Below, piece after piece: positions 24,901-36,353 of a stretch of DNA of 64,000 nucleotides. The notes under the pieces were generated by a model that worked only from the letters and a program-made list of their open reading frames with translations, was not told where the DNA came from and did no database searches. A program made the position numbers and the translations under genes. This stretch comes from Lineus longissimus (Eukaryota; Nemertea; Pilidiophora; Heteronemertea; Lineidae), in NCBI RefSeq assembly GCF_910592395.1, contig NC_088308.1:25683501-25747500 (forward strand), written 5' to 3'. The number at the start of each line of letters is the position of its first letter. Within the stretch, counting starts at the first letter, position 1.

Positions 24901-27900
24901 ATCAACGTTTGTACCTGAAATTGAGTAAAAGTGGTTGAGGAAATCGACGATAAGATATACCAGACCAGGGAGTCTAGTGGTTAGGGCATCAGCCTTGAGG
25001 ACGGAAGTGCAAAAGTTCTAAGCCAACTAGCAGCCTGTGTTCTTGCAGCTTCTTGGTTAGAAGCAAACTCATTGAAAGTAAGGTTAAACTGACTTCTTGC
25101 TTGGTGAAGTAAGGTGTTTCTGGCTTACCCTCATCAAAGGAACAATGTGCTGTTGCCTGTAGAGACGTCTCTTGACTACTTGAATGTACATTTACTTACA
25201 TCATTACTAAATGAGCAACAACTCCCTTGACTGGCTGCACTGAAGAACTTCTGTATGTCGGGAATCTGTAGGAGGAATGGCGGTCGTATCGTAATACACA
25301 CAGAGACCATGAGGTGGGCCGCCGACTGTACAATCTTCTCTGGTACCTAAACATAGAGAAACTTTGATGATTTTTTTCCCCATCACACTCAAAGATGCTT
25401 ATACAAACCGAATAGATTTCATAAAGACGCCGCTTTGATCTTTCGAAATGAAACTAGAGCTTTATCTCATTGATGAAAATTTCACTCACATCCTTTTCGA
25501 ACAATGGTAGTAATGAGTCTATCACCGTACTCATAATAGTAAAGAACTTCTCCTTGTGATCATTATGACTCTGTGACTGCATCCCAAACTGTGACAACCA
25601 ATGGGAGTAGGCCTTCAGTGTGGCCAGGGCTTGAGCATGGCTGAAACACAGGACAAGACAAGAAAGATTAAATGAAGCAAACAACAGAAGGAATGGGGCT
25701 GTCGATGTGCCCTTAACTTCACAGTGCACGAGTCAACTCTTATTTCTTCTTGAATCTTTCATGTATTACTCAGTCTATTTGATAAGCTGGGCACTTAACT
25801 CAATACTTCCTGGATGAAGAGAAAACAACCAAGGCTAATGACACATACTTTCATTCCTAGAAATGATCAAAGACAATCTACTCACACTTCTATAAAATCT
25901 GACTGTAGAACATTCTGAGCAACGGAATTCACTTCATATAACTTTAACTTGGTTCCATACACAACCAGTCGGATTAATCTGAAAATATAAGGCATGAAAT
26001 GACACGTAGACACCACAATAAAACAAAGTGTTTACTTCAAGTCAGCCAAGTCTTCCTGTGCTAAGGTCTGTGTTGGCCATTGTAGGACCTTGATTTCGAA
26101 GAGCCCCACTAAACCTCCTGGAGAAATTCAGTGTACCTTCACTGCATGAACACTTTATCATTCAACTGATATTACCTTTCAACTAAAGCTTGAGCATCAC
26201 CAAATCTGTCTGCAAAGTGTTCTCCAATGAAGTGTGTCCCAAGTCGACCAAGAGCTTGTAATAAAGAGGACAAGTCTCGCATCGTACAGTGCAGACGACG
26301 ACATTCATTCTCGGCAGTGATGTTTAACCTTCGACCTTGCACACCATTGGCGATGAACTGTTCTAATCCAAGGTAGATATCAGAGTATTCACCCAAGGGT
26401 TCAAGCTGGAAACAAAGGAGATTATTAGTTGATGCTTTATATGCAGTCAAAGTTGGCTAATTTCCCACCAAGGTCCAAATCTCACAGCTACATTTCATAC
26501 AAGGAAGGGACACACTCCCCACTACATTACATGCGAACAGAGGTAATAAAACACAGCTACTACTCATGACCTAGTGTGTAATTTGAAACCATCAAAAGCA
26601 CAGATTGTATCCGCAATCACTGGGCACTTAGTTTGACTTCTAGTTGTTTACTAAATCACTACAAATGGCAACATGATAATCAAAACAATAAGCTTCAAGT
26701 AGTCTTGTATGCCTTTCTTACCAGTATTCTGAATGTTTCTGTTGGCATCAACTCAGCAACCTTGGCTATGAGTTCAAGACACTGCCTGAGGAAATGTTGC
26801 CATTCTGTTTCAGACTGCAATGAGTGGAGAGAAGACAGTTAAGAGTTATACACAAAATATTTAGAACCAGACAGCCTGAACCCCATAAATTTTGGAATAC
26901 TGATTGATTGACTGCTCAGCACAAATGATATTTTTGCAAAAAAGATAGTATTCAGTCATTAGTACTTCAGACTTTTACATTCAGGGATCATCAGTCCACT
27001 TACATCTTCATCCAAGGTCTCATCATCGAGTTCATCCAACTGAGACTGGTTGTACCTGAACTGACATTTATGTAAGACCTGTGTCAGCAACATGGCCATT
27101 GGATCCTTGTATCTGGAAGAAGACAGAACAAGACAAGAAATGAGGCACTAGGAACAGCAAACAATTCGAACTGAGAAAGTTATTTCAAGAGCAAAATACT
27201 CCTTAACATGAAGTGACGAATGACCAATTGTAGACAAAACAGTACAGTGGAACCTCTGTTAGCGGACACCTCTCTATTAAGGACAACCTCGCAATTAAGG
27301 ACACTAGTTTTGGTCCCAAATTGGTTGTTTCCTTTCAATTTGACCTCTCTAATCAGGAAACCTCTCTATTAAGGACAGCACTTGTCAGTCCCGAGGGTGT
27401 CCTTAATAGAGAGGTTCTACTGTATATCCAAAGGTTTGATGTCTCACCTTGTCAGAATGTTGTTGCTTTCTAAATGGCGAGCTTTGAGCATTGTTGAAAT
27501 GTAGTCGAGGAATACACACCAGATATCAAGACAGGCAAAGAAACCATCATTTGTTGGCTGGAAATAACCAAGAACTTTAATGAGAACATGAATCTGATGA
27601 AGGAATCGTTTTGAAGTTCCCCACTACACCCCCCCCCCCCCCCCCCCCCCCCGCCGCCTCAACACTCGAAATGGTAATCGATTGATAAAAGGCTTGAATA
27701 AAACAAGATATGTGCCCAAATAATCAAAGATCTTACCTGCTTGAAAGTGTACTTGAAAAGCAAGGAAAGGAAATCTAAGACTGGAAACTGAGTGTTGGAT
27801 TCAAATCTCCTCAAGTGTATGCTGACAAACAGCCGCAAGAACTCTGTGAACTTTTCGATATAACTGTAACAGAAACGAGCTATCAGTGTGATTTCATGTC

Positions 27901-30900
27901 AAGAATAACTGTTTGATATCTGTAATAACATACTATTGGCCAACATTTACAGGAAGCATTCAGGAGAAACAGTCCCATCACTAATAGCATCAAGTAGGTT
28001 GTGAAAAAATCAACCGGTCCACCACGGCAGGAATAGATTGTCAGGTCGTCCTGCCGTGGGAGTCAAGGACTGATGATTTGGCCAAACTAATGATAAGCGA
28101 CTATTCTAAAATCTCACTTCTCATGGCAAAGCGATTTCTCAACTGGTCATCAAGCTTACTTTTCATCAAGCTCCTCCAACCGATTCCCTGTCGAACTCGT
28201 CCCACTTTCCTTCGTCAGCTTTTGTAATAAATAAAACGTCTGCTGAAACATCTGCAGGAGAAAATCCTCAAATTCCTGCGGCACACAGTTCTTTGCAAGC
28301 AATTCATTGATGCAGTTCATGGCCAGCACTCCAAGTGATTGGTTGCTTCCAGCAAAAGTATTCCCTGGGCTGGACCCCGAGGGTCGCTGTTGCTGAATTT
28401 CACACCCAAATCCACAGAATCGGAATATAGTACTTAACAATGATGGTGTGATAGTCGTGGAGAGGGGTATCCAACTAAATAAGTGAGATAAACAGTTTAG
28501 TGCCGTGGCACATATCACATGGGAGCTGCTGTCTAGCGGCGGTAGGGATTCCAGTTGAACCTTATTCGATGGCGACTTGAACATGTTGCTCAGAATTGCA
28601 CCTGAAAAGAGAAGTACAGAACTGATATAGGGTTACTGATAGTGATATCCTCTGAAGTATCATCTAAATCTACATTAATCGACTTGAACTCATATTCTAT
28701 TCATAATTTACTACGAGTTGAAGCTGCCGTTTACAGGTTGATAATAATGATGAACATCTTACAGTTTTTTAGTAAAAAATTATAATATCTCAACAATTAA
28801 ACAATTGTTTAAGAATCAAATGAAAACAAACAGAACAAAAAACTGAACCAACACAAAAATTAACAGGAACTTGGAACAGTAAGTTTTAACAATAACTTGA
28901 CTAACACTCTGACATGGTAGTTGGGGACCTTGCAACATTGTCAGAGAAACGTTTGAAACTGAGAATTACCCAAACTCACTGAAATTTACTGAAACTGAAA
29001 AGGAATTGACAATACAAGTCATAAGAGTCCAAATGGTTATTTTCAATTCCAATCTTTGGGTCTGTGGGAGGGAGGAGTTCGGACACTTTGGAACCTGCAT
29101 CAAGTATGAGCTTTAACGAACAGAACGAATTAAGACAGACCACAGCATTTGTCACTAGAACAGGACTGTCAATTTAAGATTGTGGAAGATTACTTAAGAA
29201 AGATAGATATAGTTCTGTGACATAATGTACTGTACAGTAAGGGGCTTTATCTTGTCAGTCAATTGCCAATTTATCTACTATTTATCAAACAAAATATCAC
29301 TTACTTGACTGTGGAGATGTACTGAACAAAGTAAACGATGATCTTCGATGCGTGGTGGTAGCCTCACCATGAGTTGGTGATGGTGGAGGAGTGGCCATCA
29401 CAAGGTGACGATGCTTTTCAAGTGTCGACTCAAGAATGGCTGCAAGAGAGTAATCGTTTTATTGGCATGGGAATGATGTCAGTGTTCTCATTCTTACTTG
29501 ACAACCGAGGAAAGGAGTTGTCTTTGAGGACGTGTTGGATGATTTTTATTGTTGAACACAAAAACTTACTATTGATGAGAGACAACACGGCAGGAACTTG
29601 CTGTAGGAGAAGGCGTCTTAGCTCCTCCTTCCTGGCAACACTCAAGTCTTCACGTGGACAGGCCAACTCTTCTGATGCCGTCTGTATCAGGACAAGGCCG
29701 AGTAGAACAGTGTCATGCTGCTGCATGAGCTGGAAAGAGGATAATAAAGGTTTGAATAGACCGTCATTGGTGGTTACCAAGCAGGTTGTTTCAAGATCAT
29801 GAGAATATTAGATTTACAACATGATGGGGAAACAAAACTTACCTGTAGGATACTTGAGAAGAAATCTGGATAAAAATGTGGCCAATCCAAGCGGCCAATG
29901 TCCACTACCAGCTTGACAAGTTTATTTCTGATATAAGATGGCACCTTGTCATGGTGGGACAGAAGCAGGCGGTTAATTGTACTCCGAATCTCCATCTTAT
30001 CCTGGCCTTGGAAGCCTATCCATTGTTTGTTAATCAGGTTCTGAAAATGAGGAAGTGGAACATGGAGATTAGCATTGCAGACATCAGGCAGCATTAAAGA
30101 CAATAAATGCCTACATTAGGAATACAAACAAAAACACTCGCTATTTCCACTGAGCAGAGGTCAAGAGAGGCCAACTTCCTGAGAAATCCTTCAACTAAAC
30201 TGAGGGCCAAGGCCAAATTCACGGAATAAAGCTATACCAATCATATGTTCATGAGTCATCCTTCCTGCACCACATGAAAATGGTTAATTCTGGATAGAAC
30301 TTTTTTATCATATCCCATCCTTCATCCTGCTTACCTCCAACACTGTCATACAGTACATCATGACATATTCATTGCCAGTGTTCCCCATGAAAAACAGACA
30401 ACTCCTCCAGGCATCCTGTTGTCGATTGAAGCTCTCTAAAACTTCCTCTGGAAGTAAACAAAAAGTAGACTCAATAATAGCACAAAGTCTTCAATCAAAC
30501 TATGCTTTCATTTTCCACAGGACATCACTATCATGCTTTTTCCAGTGATTTTGGGAGAACTTCTACTTCTGGATACCTTGTAGTTGGCAGATAAACATTT
30601 TGACTTCAAAGATAAATTTAACCAAGTGTACACTATTAAAGACTACCTGGAACGCATCAGTAGAGCTAGTGGCAAAACATCAATATAATAATATAAAATA
30701 ACACATGTTGATTGCAATGCTAACATAAAATTGTGTCCCACCTATTTGCCTCTTCCTTTCATTTGTAGTCAATCGACCAAAAAACTCATTCATCAGGGCC
30801 TCCAGTGCCCTTAGTGATTCTTCATCCGATGCCTGCATGACAAAAAAAACGAAGCATAAGTTAAGCACTGGAACAGTTGTGTGTGAAGTAAAAGTTACGG

Positions 30901-31421
30901 ACCTAATCTCTGCAAAGGCCAACTTAGACTCGTTAGAGATCATACAGATGACATCTTGATCAGGACTTGTTGACGACATCATGTCGCATAGTCTTTATTG
31001 AATGTTAGTTGATTCATGGGAACCGAAGGAAAACAGACAAGGTGACGGTCAACATGGTACATCTGACCATGGAGGTATAAATATTTATACCTCCATGATC
31101 TGACATGCCATCGGCATCGTCAAGAGTTGAAGAGGTCAGACATGTCAGAGGAAATGTCCAGTCGAGAAGCAGGCCGTACATCTAACCATGTTCATATGTT
31201 GAGTAGTCAGAGTCTGTAAGTGCAGGTTTAAAAGACAACATCATTCATGATCGTGCATTACAGTTACTGTTACAGTCCCAGTGTATTGTAAATGTAAGAT
31301 TGTTGTACAACGAGAACGTTCATCAATGCTATACAGTGCATGATGCATGTAGCCTATGGACGGTGTGGTGCCGCCGGATAAGGAGGCACGCCTCGAAATT
31401 GGAGCCAGATTTCCTTACCAT
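21957..31421 (-). CDS. XPO6: Exportin-6
   Basis: Twenty-two body exons join in frame: 30832-30742, 30447-30335, 30040-29843, 29729-29570, 29439-29368, 28601-28160, 27863-27737, 27557-27448, 27112-27004, 26814-26722, 26405-26176, 25978-25886, 25640-25490, 25346-25200, 24914-24725, 24607-24452, 24101-23927, 23670-23559, 23195-23037, 22779-22681, 22488-22258 and 22058-21957. With the proposed ATG-only first coding exon (31421-31419) the protein is about 1120 residues, close to the vertebrate length. Family knowledge: exportin-6 is a RanGTP-dependent importin-beta-like receptor that exports profilin-actin from the nucleus. Conserved segments include EELACPREDLSVARKEEL, NRLEELDE, RLNITAEN, LPWPN, GIPFTEQ and the C-terminal DLPSFTQSVHRIVNDLRYYR. 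The start exon is the least certain part; an ATG (MQA...) just inside the next acceptor is the alternative. Introns hold a pogo-like MITE, a 24-base C-tract and a tRNA-like SINE remnant. Confidence 0.95.
24961..25031 (+). repeat. tRNA-derived SINE remnant in an XPO6 intron
   Basis: GGGAGTCTAGTGGTTAGGGC resembles a tRNA 5' end with a pol III A-box (TAGTGGTTAGG, 24975-24985), followed about 28 bases later by a poor B-box (AAGTTCTAAGC). No intact tRNA fold is possible, so a decayed SINE head is the likely explanation. Confidence 0.4.
27243..27424. mobile_element. TACAGTAGAA-family inverted-repeat element, 182 bp, second copy
   Basis: It starts TACAGTGGAA and ends TTCTACTGTA, has the same length and internal order of CTCTCTATTAAGGACA motifs as 13786-13967, and lies in an XPO6 intron. 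The flanking TA is part of both ends. Confidence 0.8.
27629..27652 (+). repeat. 24-base poly-C tract
   Basis: An uninterrupted run of C in an XPO6 intron, followed by GCCGCC. The true length may differ, because long homopolymers sequence poorly. Confidence 0.8.
31068..31097. repeat. 30-bp perfect palindrome containing TATAAATA
   Basis: CATGGAGGTATAAAT is followed directly by its exact reverse complement, with no spacer. It lies in the proposed first XPO6 intron, between the divergent XPO6 and TMEM186 starts, and presents a TATAAATA motif on both strands. Confidence 0.85.
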
Positions 31422-32251
31422 TTCAAAAATTTATGTACAGACACTTCACAAGACAATTGGGGTACTCCTCAGCAAAGAATCCTCGGTAAAATTTGGACAA
31501 ATCAAACGAGTAAATCGATCTAATCTGCTGTACACGAGGCACGTTGACTGACAGCCCTCGTGAGCGACGAGGCCATTTTGATTTTTTGATCGAGCTAAAT
31601 AGTCTGCTTACATTTGAGTGGACGATAATTAACAATAATTACTATTCCCAATTTCATAAAATTGAATATCGATCATTTGGTAGTTATACTACATGAAATA
31701 CAGAATTTACTTTTTTACATGTTTAGCAACTGACCAATGTATTTATTCAACCAAATAAGAAATATGTGTTCAACCTAACCATCAGTGCACTAAGCGGTGT
31801 GGAAAGTATCTCCACAAAAAGTGGGAAAATGATCATTAATGTCAAGTAATTTGGACTCGCTGAATAACTGATGCCTTCTTTTTAGTGTTAGTTCACCAAT
31901 GACTCTATTCTTGATGTTTTTCTTCAAGCAGTGATGAAGTTATTTCAAGATTTGTAATGCTCTTGTGTCTTCTTCCAATCAAATGTTTATGTCCTTGGGT
32001 AAGACACACTACTGACACAGTAATCAGATACCCCCGGCAGATACCTACCCTGTAACACATTCTTCTTGTACTCATTGGGTTAGTTGACAAGTCGACCAGA
32101 GGTTGTCATTTGGTTGACTGATAACATCTGACATTCCATATTCCAAATCCCTCGGTCATTTTGCACATTTCCCGACAACAATTTGTGTACGAAGTAAGGT
32201 GGGCCTTGGAGTCTAAAAACTGATATTTCCGTGTTGTTTCCTTTTTCAGGC

Positions 32252-33064
32252 ATGGTCTGGTCATCCAACATGTTCTGCAATGCGACAAGATCCTTCAAAC
32301 TGTGGACTAGGACTACATTACCATGGCAACTAAAATCTGATATCAACTTCTTCTCCAATTCCAAAACAAATAATATTTGTTTAACTATTGTAAGACCTTG
32401 TGCTATGTATTCAACATGTTGCAGGAGCTGTATTCCCTTGAGGAAACCATCGGTACTACCACCAGGCCTGCTGACTGAAGGAGTAATGTACTCGGGACCT
32501 GGCTCATCCTTTCGCTATCACTCAGACTTGGCAAAGCAACATTTCTCATCTGAAGCTGGAGAGACTACTGTTGCAGCAAAGAAAGAATTCAGTCTTTTCT
32601 ATCAGTTTCCATACATTGTCTCAATGCGTGCTTTATCTAGATTGAAAATCTATCAAACGATTTCGATGGCATTTTTTTTACCGGTTCTGAAACATATGGA
32701 AATAACTGGAACTGTGTCAAGTGGGCTGTTCTGGTCCTTCACGGGATTGACAGGATTTTCATGCATGATGCTCTATGTTATGAGTTATTACTTGAGGAGA
32801 TTAGTGGGACTAATGAGTTTGAATGCATCTAAAGACACAGTTAAGGTCTCGCATTTGACATTTTGGGGGAAGAGGAAGGATTTGTTCATTCCTGTAGATG
32901 AGATTGTTCCCCTTGCTGATCTTGAAGATGAAACTAGTGACATTTATATAAAGCTAAGACGATATGACAGCAGTGACTATTTGTTCTATACGATTAGGTT
33001 TGGCTATGTCAAAGATATAGAAGCCTTCAAGAAAGTATTCGGTGAAGCTTGGACTAGGAAGTAG
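32252..33064 (+). CDS. TMEM186: Transmembrane protein 186
   Basis: A single coding exon of 270 residues. A polypyrimidine tract and CAG end at 32249-32250, just before the first ATG, so a non-coding 5' exon probably exists upstream. Family knowledge: TMEM186 is an inner-mitochondrial-membrane protein of the MCIA complex that helps assemble respiratory complex I. The N-terminal 100 residues are basic and Ser/Thr-rich, consistent with a targeting sequence. Two membrane segments follow (about residues 146-163 and 175-198), then the family-like block SYYLRRLVGLMSLN, the HLTFWG motif and an acidic IPLADLEDE-type segment. Divergent from XPO6, with about 830 bases between proposed start codons. The poly(A) signal at 33128-33133 fits a short 3' UTR. 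Confidence 0.88.
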   Translation: MVWSSNMFCNATRSFKLWTRTTLPWQLKSDINFFSNSKTNNICLTIVRPCAMYSTCCRSCIPLRKPSVLPPGLLTEGVMYSGPGSSFRYHSDLAKQHFSSEAGETTVAAKKEFSLFYQFPYIVSMRALSRLKIYQTISMAFFLPVLKHMEITGTVSSGLFWSFTGLTGFSCMMLYVMSYYLRRLVGLMSLNASKDTVKVSHLTFWGKRKDLFIPVDEIVPLADLEDETSDIYIKLRRYDSSDYLFYTIRFGYVKDIEAFKKVFGEAWTRK

Positions 33065-33127
33065 AACATGTGTTATTGAGCAGCCCATCAGGGTTTTAAT
33101 TGTGAAATAATTTGCAAGATTTTTCCA

Positions 33128-33133
33128 AATAAA
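33128..33133 (+). terminator. TMEM186 polyadenylation signal
   Basis: AATAAA 64 bases after the TMEM186 stop codon. Confidence 0.6.
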
Positions 33134-33349
33134 ATTCTATTGTCTTAAATATTCCAGTATTTCTTTGAATTGCTATTTGGAGACAAAAAGAGGCGCAGGA
33201 CTGTCATGTTGTTGTGAATTCCAAATCTACCTGATATTGTCACAACCATGTCTTCAAATGATGATAGATTGCAGAAAGACCTTTTTGACAAGTCGTCCCA
33301 CTTACGAAAAAGATCTCAGATTCACAATGGTAAAATCGGAGTTTACCAT

Positions 33350-33450
33350 GCTCTCCATGGTGAATGCAGCATTCACCATGGTGAATTTCAGAGTTAAAAT
33401 ATTTCACCGTCCCAATTCACCATGGTGAAGTGCCTACCATGGTGAAATTG
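33350..33450. repeat. Cluster of TTCACCATGGTGAA palindromes
   Basis: ATTCACCATGGTGAAT (33371-33386) and TTCACCATGGTGAA (33416-33429) are perfect palindromes. Partial copies (CCATGGTGAATGC before, ACCATGGTGAAATT after) flank them within 100 bases. The cluster sits between the convergent TMEM186 and C7orf50 3' ends. Confidence 0.7.
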
Positions 33451-33750
33451 AGAAAATTTTTTTCCTAGGGGCCTGTCTACTCTCCTCGGGCTTTGATACT
33501 AGGCCATGGAGCATGTAGTCAAGTCACAACCTAGTTGGTCATTAGCATGGCCAAATCGCAAGCAGCCACGAGAAATGTGTCACGACCAGCAATTCTAATG
33601 GAAAAATGAAATGATAGGTTGGTCTCTAACTGTCCTGATCTTGTGGCATATGAGACAGTCCAATGAGTGTTGTCACAATCAGCTTGTCACAAAAGCTCGC
33701 CATTCCAAGCATCAACACTGAGATAAAAACAAATTTAATGAAATCATATC

Positions 33751-33756
33751 TTTATT
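33751..33756 (-). terminator. C7orf50-ortholog polyadenylation signal
   Basis: AATAAA on the minus strand, 150 bases beyond the stop codon of the C7orf50 ortholog. Confidence 0.55.
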
Positions 33757-33905
33757 AGCAATCTATTTTCACAAGTAGTTGCGCAGATTATTTAGTCCTG
33801 ACCTCTGGCAGTGATGAAAGGGGTCATATCGTTTAAAAGAACCATATCCCGATTGGTTTAGGTTACATTCACCAGTCCATTGCATTGATGACAGTTTTTT
33901 AAACT

Positions 33906-35283
33906 ATCAAGACAAGACCTGTATCACCTTGCGTATTCTTTCATATTCTTCTTCATTTTGGTCTGAAAACAGAAAAATAAGGTACATTAAAAACTTGTCA
34001 ATTTCATCATCTCCGACAGAAATGCTGGGTCGAGCAATTCCCAGCAAAGCCCTCCCCACTCAGTCTAGCATACCGCACCTGTTACAACACTTGCCGAAAC
34101 GCTACACCCAACACACCCAAAACATTTTTTTCCTCAGGATTAATGACTTTACCAATTACTTGACCACCCTGATGGAGAGCTACCTATACTATTATCATTC
34201 ATCACCATAAACATAACCACAAGTCTTTATCAATTCTTGCTAATAGAGATGAATAATTAATTTTATAACATTTCTATGAATTCTTTCAGCCCTTTACCTT
34301 CTTTCTCAGCTTCATCCATAACATTCAGCCTCTTCTCAGCCTCCTCTAATGTCTTTACTCGTCCTTTTCCAACAAGGCCATCAAGATATGACAGGAGAAT
34401 TTCAAAGTCGGCCTCAGGTAACTGGAATTAAACAAAACAATAAGAATGGAAATTCAGCATTTACAGGTTTTCCACAATGCTTTCAGAGATCTGTTTATTT
34501 GGTTGTCATAACCAAACTAGATTTGGATTTGGTTGTTACAACCAAACCAGAAAAAATAAAGCCTTGTATTTTAAGCTTCAAGATACTCTATGTTCTTATA
34601 TAAACTGATCATAGTAGTAGTATAGTTACCTTATCTACATCATACATGGAATTCAGGAGTATCATCTGTTTAACTTTCTCAAACTTCCAACCTTTGCGGT
34701 CATTCTGCCATTTCCGAAGGTAATCTACTGCACGGTCGATTCGACTCCCACCCTCATCATCATCAGCAGAATGACTCCCTTTAGAGTTCTTTGGCTTTTT
34801 CTTTTTCTTTGCACTGGAGGTAGTCCTATCACTATCATTAACACAACTGTTCTTTTCTTTGTCCACACAATCGACACCTTTCTCCTTCTTTTTTGATTTC
34901 TTTTCTTTTTTCTTTTTTGAGACGCTATCAATTCCAAAATCATCAGCCACCACTAAATCTGATTCATCAGGACATGTCTCTTCCTTTGTTTTCCTCTTTT
35001 TCTTTTTAACAGTGCTTGCTGGCTCAAAGGTAGCATCCACTGACACTTCAAAGTCCTTACTTCTGGATTTCTTCTTTTCACTCAATTGTGATTCCACTGT
35101 TTCATGAGTACTTCCAACAAAAGCCTCTTCTGACCATCTTTTCTTCTTTGGAATCAACTGAGAATCACTTTTGATTTCATCATTGTCACTCTTTCTTTTT
35201 TTCTTCTTTTTCTTGAGCTCAGCAGATTCGAGTTCTCTTTCTTCACTTGAACATTCTTCTTTATCAATTTTCTGTTTCTTCAT
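33906..35283 (-). CDS. C7orf50: C7orf50-like WKF-domain nucleolar protein
   Basis: Three exons join in frame: 35283-34630, 34421-34298 and 33961-33906 (277 residues). The first 170 residues are lysine/serine-rich with many KKKKRK-type runs, typical of nucleolar proteins. The conserved C-terminal part follows: RAVDYLRKWQNDRKGWKFEK (WKF motif), MYDVDKLPEADFEILLSYLDGL, then a tail ending RIRKVIQVLS, close to the human RIRQVLQLLS-type ending. The molecular function is poorly known; human C7orf50 localises to nucleoli and binds RNA. The ATG lies just inside an exon whose acceptor (TGCAG) is at 35302-35306, so a non-coding 5' exon is likely. The N-terminal half is much longer and more basic than in human. 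Confidence 0.85.
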
Positions 35284-35768
35284 TTTGTTGTCCAACCAGA
35301 TTCTGCAATCAAAAGTAACAAAAATGGCTAAAACAAGGACTAACACGGAAGGGAACACCAAAAAAAATAAGGCAGAATGATTCAGAGAGAGGCAGGGATT
35401 AGACTGGGATTGTCTCTCGACTATTTGTCATCATGTGCATAACGTGACACCTCAAAGAATACATTTGAATTGTTGAGTGACATCTATCATGGGAAAAAGA
35501 GTACAACAGGGTCAGGAGAGGCAATTTGGGACACCCTGCTGTAGTGTACAGTGTACTGTAGTGTACCGACAAACTGGTGAAGACATACAGATACATTTCC
35601 TCCGAGAGTGAACAATTACCCGAATACTGATTTCACGTAACCTTCGCCTCCAGATACTTCGATATACTAGCTAACAGTTAAATGCATATTATATCAAATT
35701 CGGACGTAATAAACTATGTTAAACGTACTTTATTGCAACACAGCTGATTAGCACGTGTATTTATTTAC

Positions 35769-35776
35769 CCGGAAGT
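35769..35776 (+). promoter_or_regulatory. ETS/GABP consensus site in divergent promoter
   Basis: CCGGAAGT, an exact ETS-family match, lies in the 1.07-kb gap between the C7orf50 and FAM241B start codons. ETS sites are frequent in bidirectional housekeeping promoters. Confidence 0.35.
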
Positions 35777-36353
35777 AGTAATTTTCTGCTCTCCATCGAC
35801 AGAAGAGTGAAATACGTGTCTGCTGCAAACATTTTAGTTTTTCTCGACGAAATCACCGATTTGTTACATAATGAACTGGAAAACGGTTCAAACAGACTAA
35901 TTAAATAAGTATTCAATATATGAAGACACACTGCAAACCTCTATTTAGACAATTAGAATCTTCTTTGGGTAAGTATTAGAACGTTTTCATGGGGACTTTT
36001 CTGAATTTTTGGTTTAGCGCCACCTATTACTTATTGTATGAACTGAAATCTTCCTCAATATTCTGCCCCAATGCTGTAGTCAATCCACAAAAGTGACTTA
36101 TTACTGGATAGGCTCATGAATGGTCTGCCTTACTTGAGGCTAGAGTCCAATGAGTTGTTGACGGCAGTCACTACTATTGTTCAGTCATCACCAGAGACAA
36201 CATTGTCTATGTCATTGTCACAACCATGCCCGTCCGGAGACACTATGGATGGAGAAAGTCACAACCTATGTTCCATTATTCTAGATTGTGTGTCCTTATC
36301 ATCATCATTGATTAAATGACAAATGCCTATAATTTGCAGTTTAAAGATCCACA

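Noticed and set aside
24961-25031. A tRNA gene
   Set aside because: The A-box is acceptable but the B-box and acceptor stem do not fit, so it was kept only as a SINE remnant.
29296-29316. Possible 17-bp XPO6 micro-exon with AG and GT flanks
   Set aside because: Including it breaks the reading phase into the 28601 exon, while skipping it gives the conserved PPPSPTHGAILSNMFKSPS segment.
29374-29802. 142-codon plus-strand frame
   Set aside because: Antisense shadow of two XPO6 exons and their intron.
31990-32007. TGTCCTTGGGTAAGACAC, a phrase resembling tails of some deuterostome SINEs
   Set aside because: Too short and isolated to call an element without a repeat library.
33165-33428. 87-codon frame across the CACCATGGTG palindromes
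   Set aside because: Repeat-driven, beyond the TMEM186 poly(A) signal, no domain.
34859-35107. Phe/Ser-rich plus-strand frames
   Set aside because: Antisense of the lysine-rich C7orf50 exon; poly-Phe is the mirror of poly-Lys codons.
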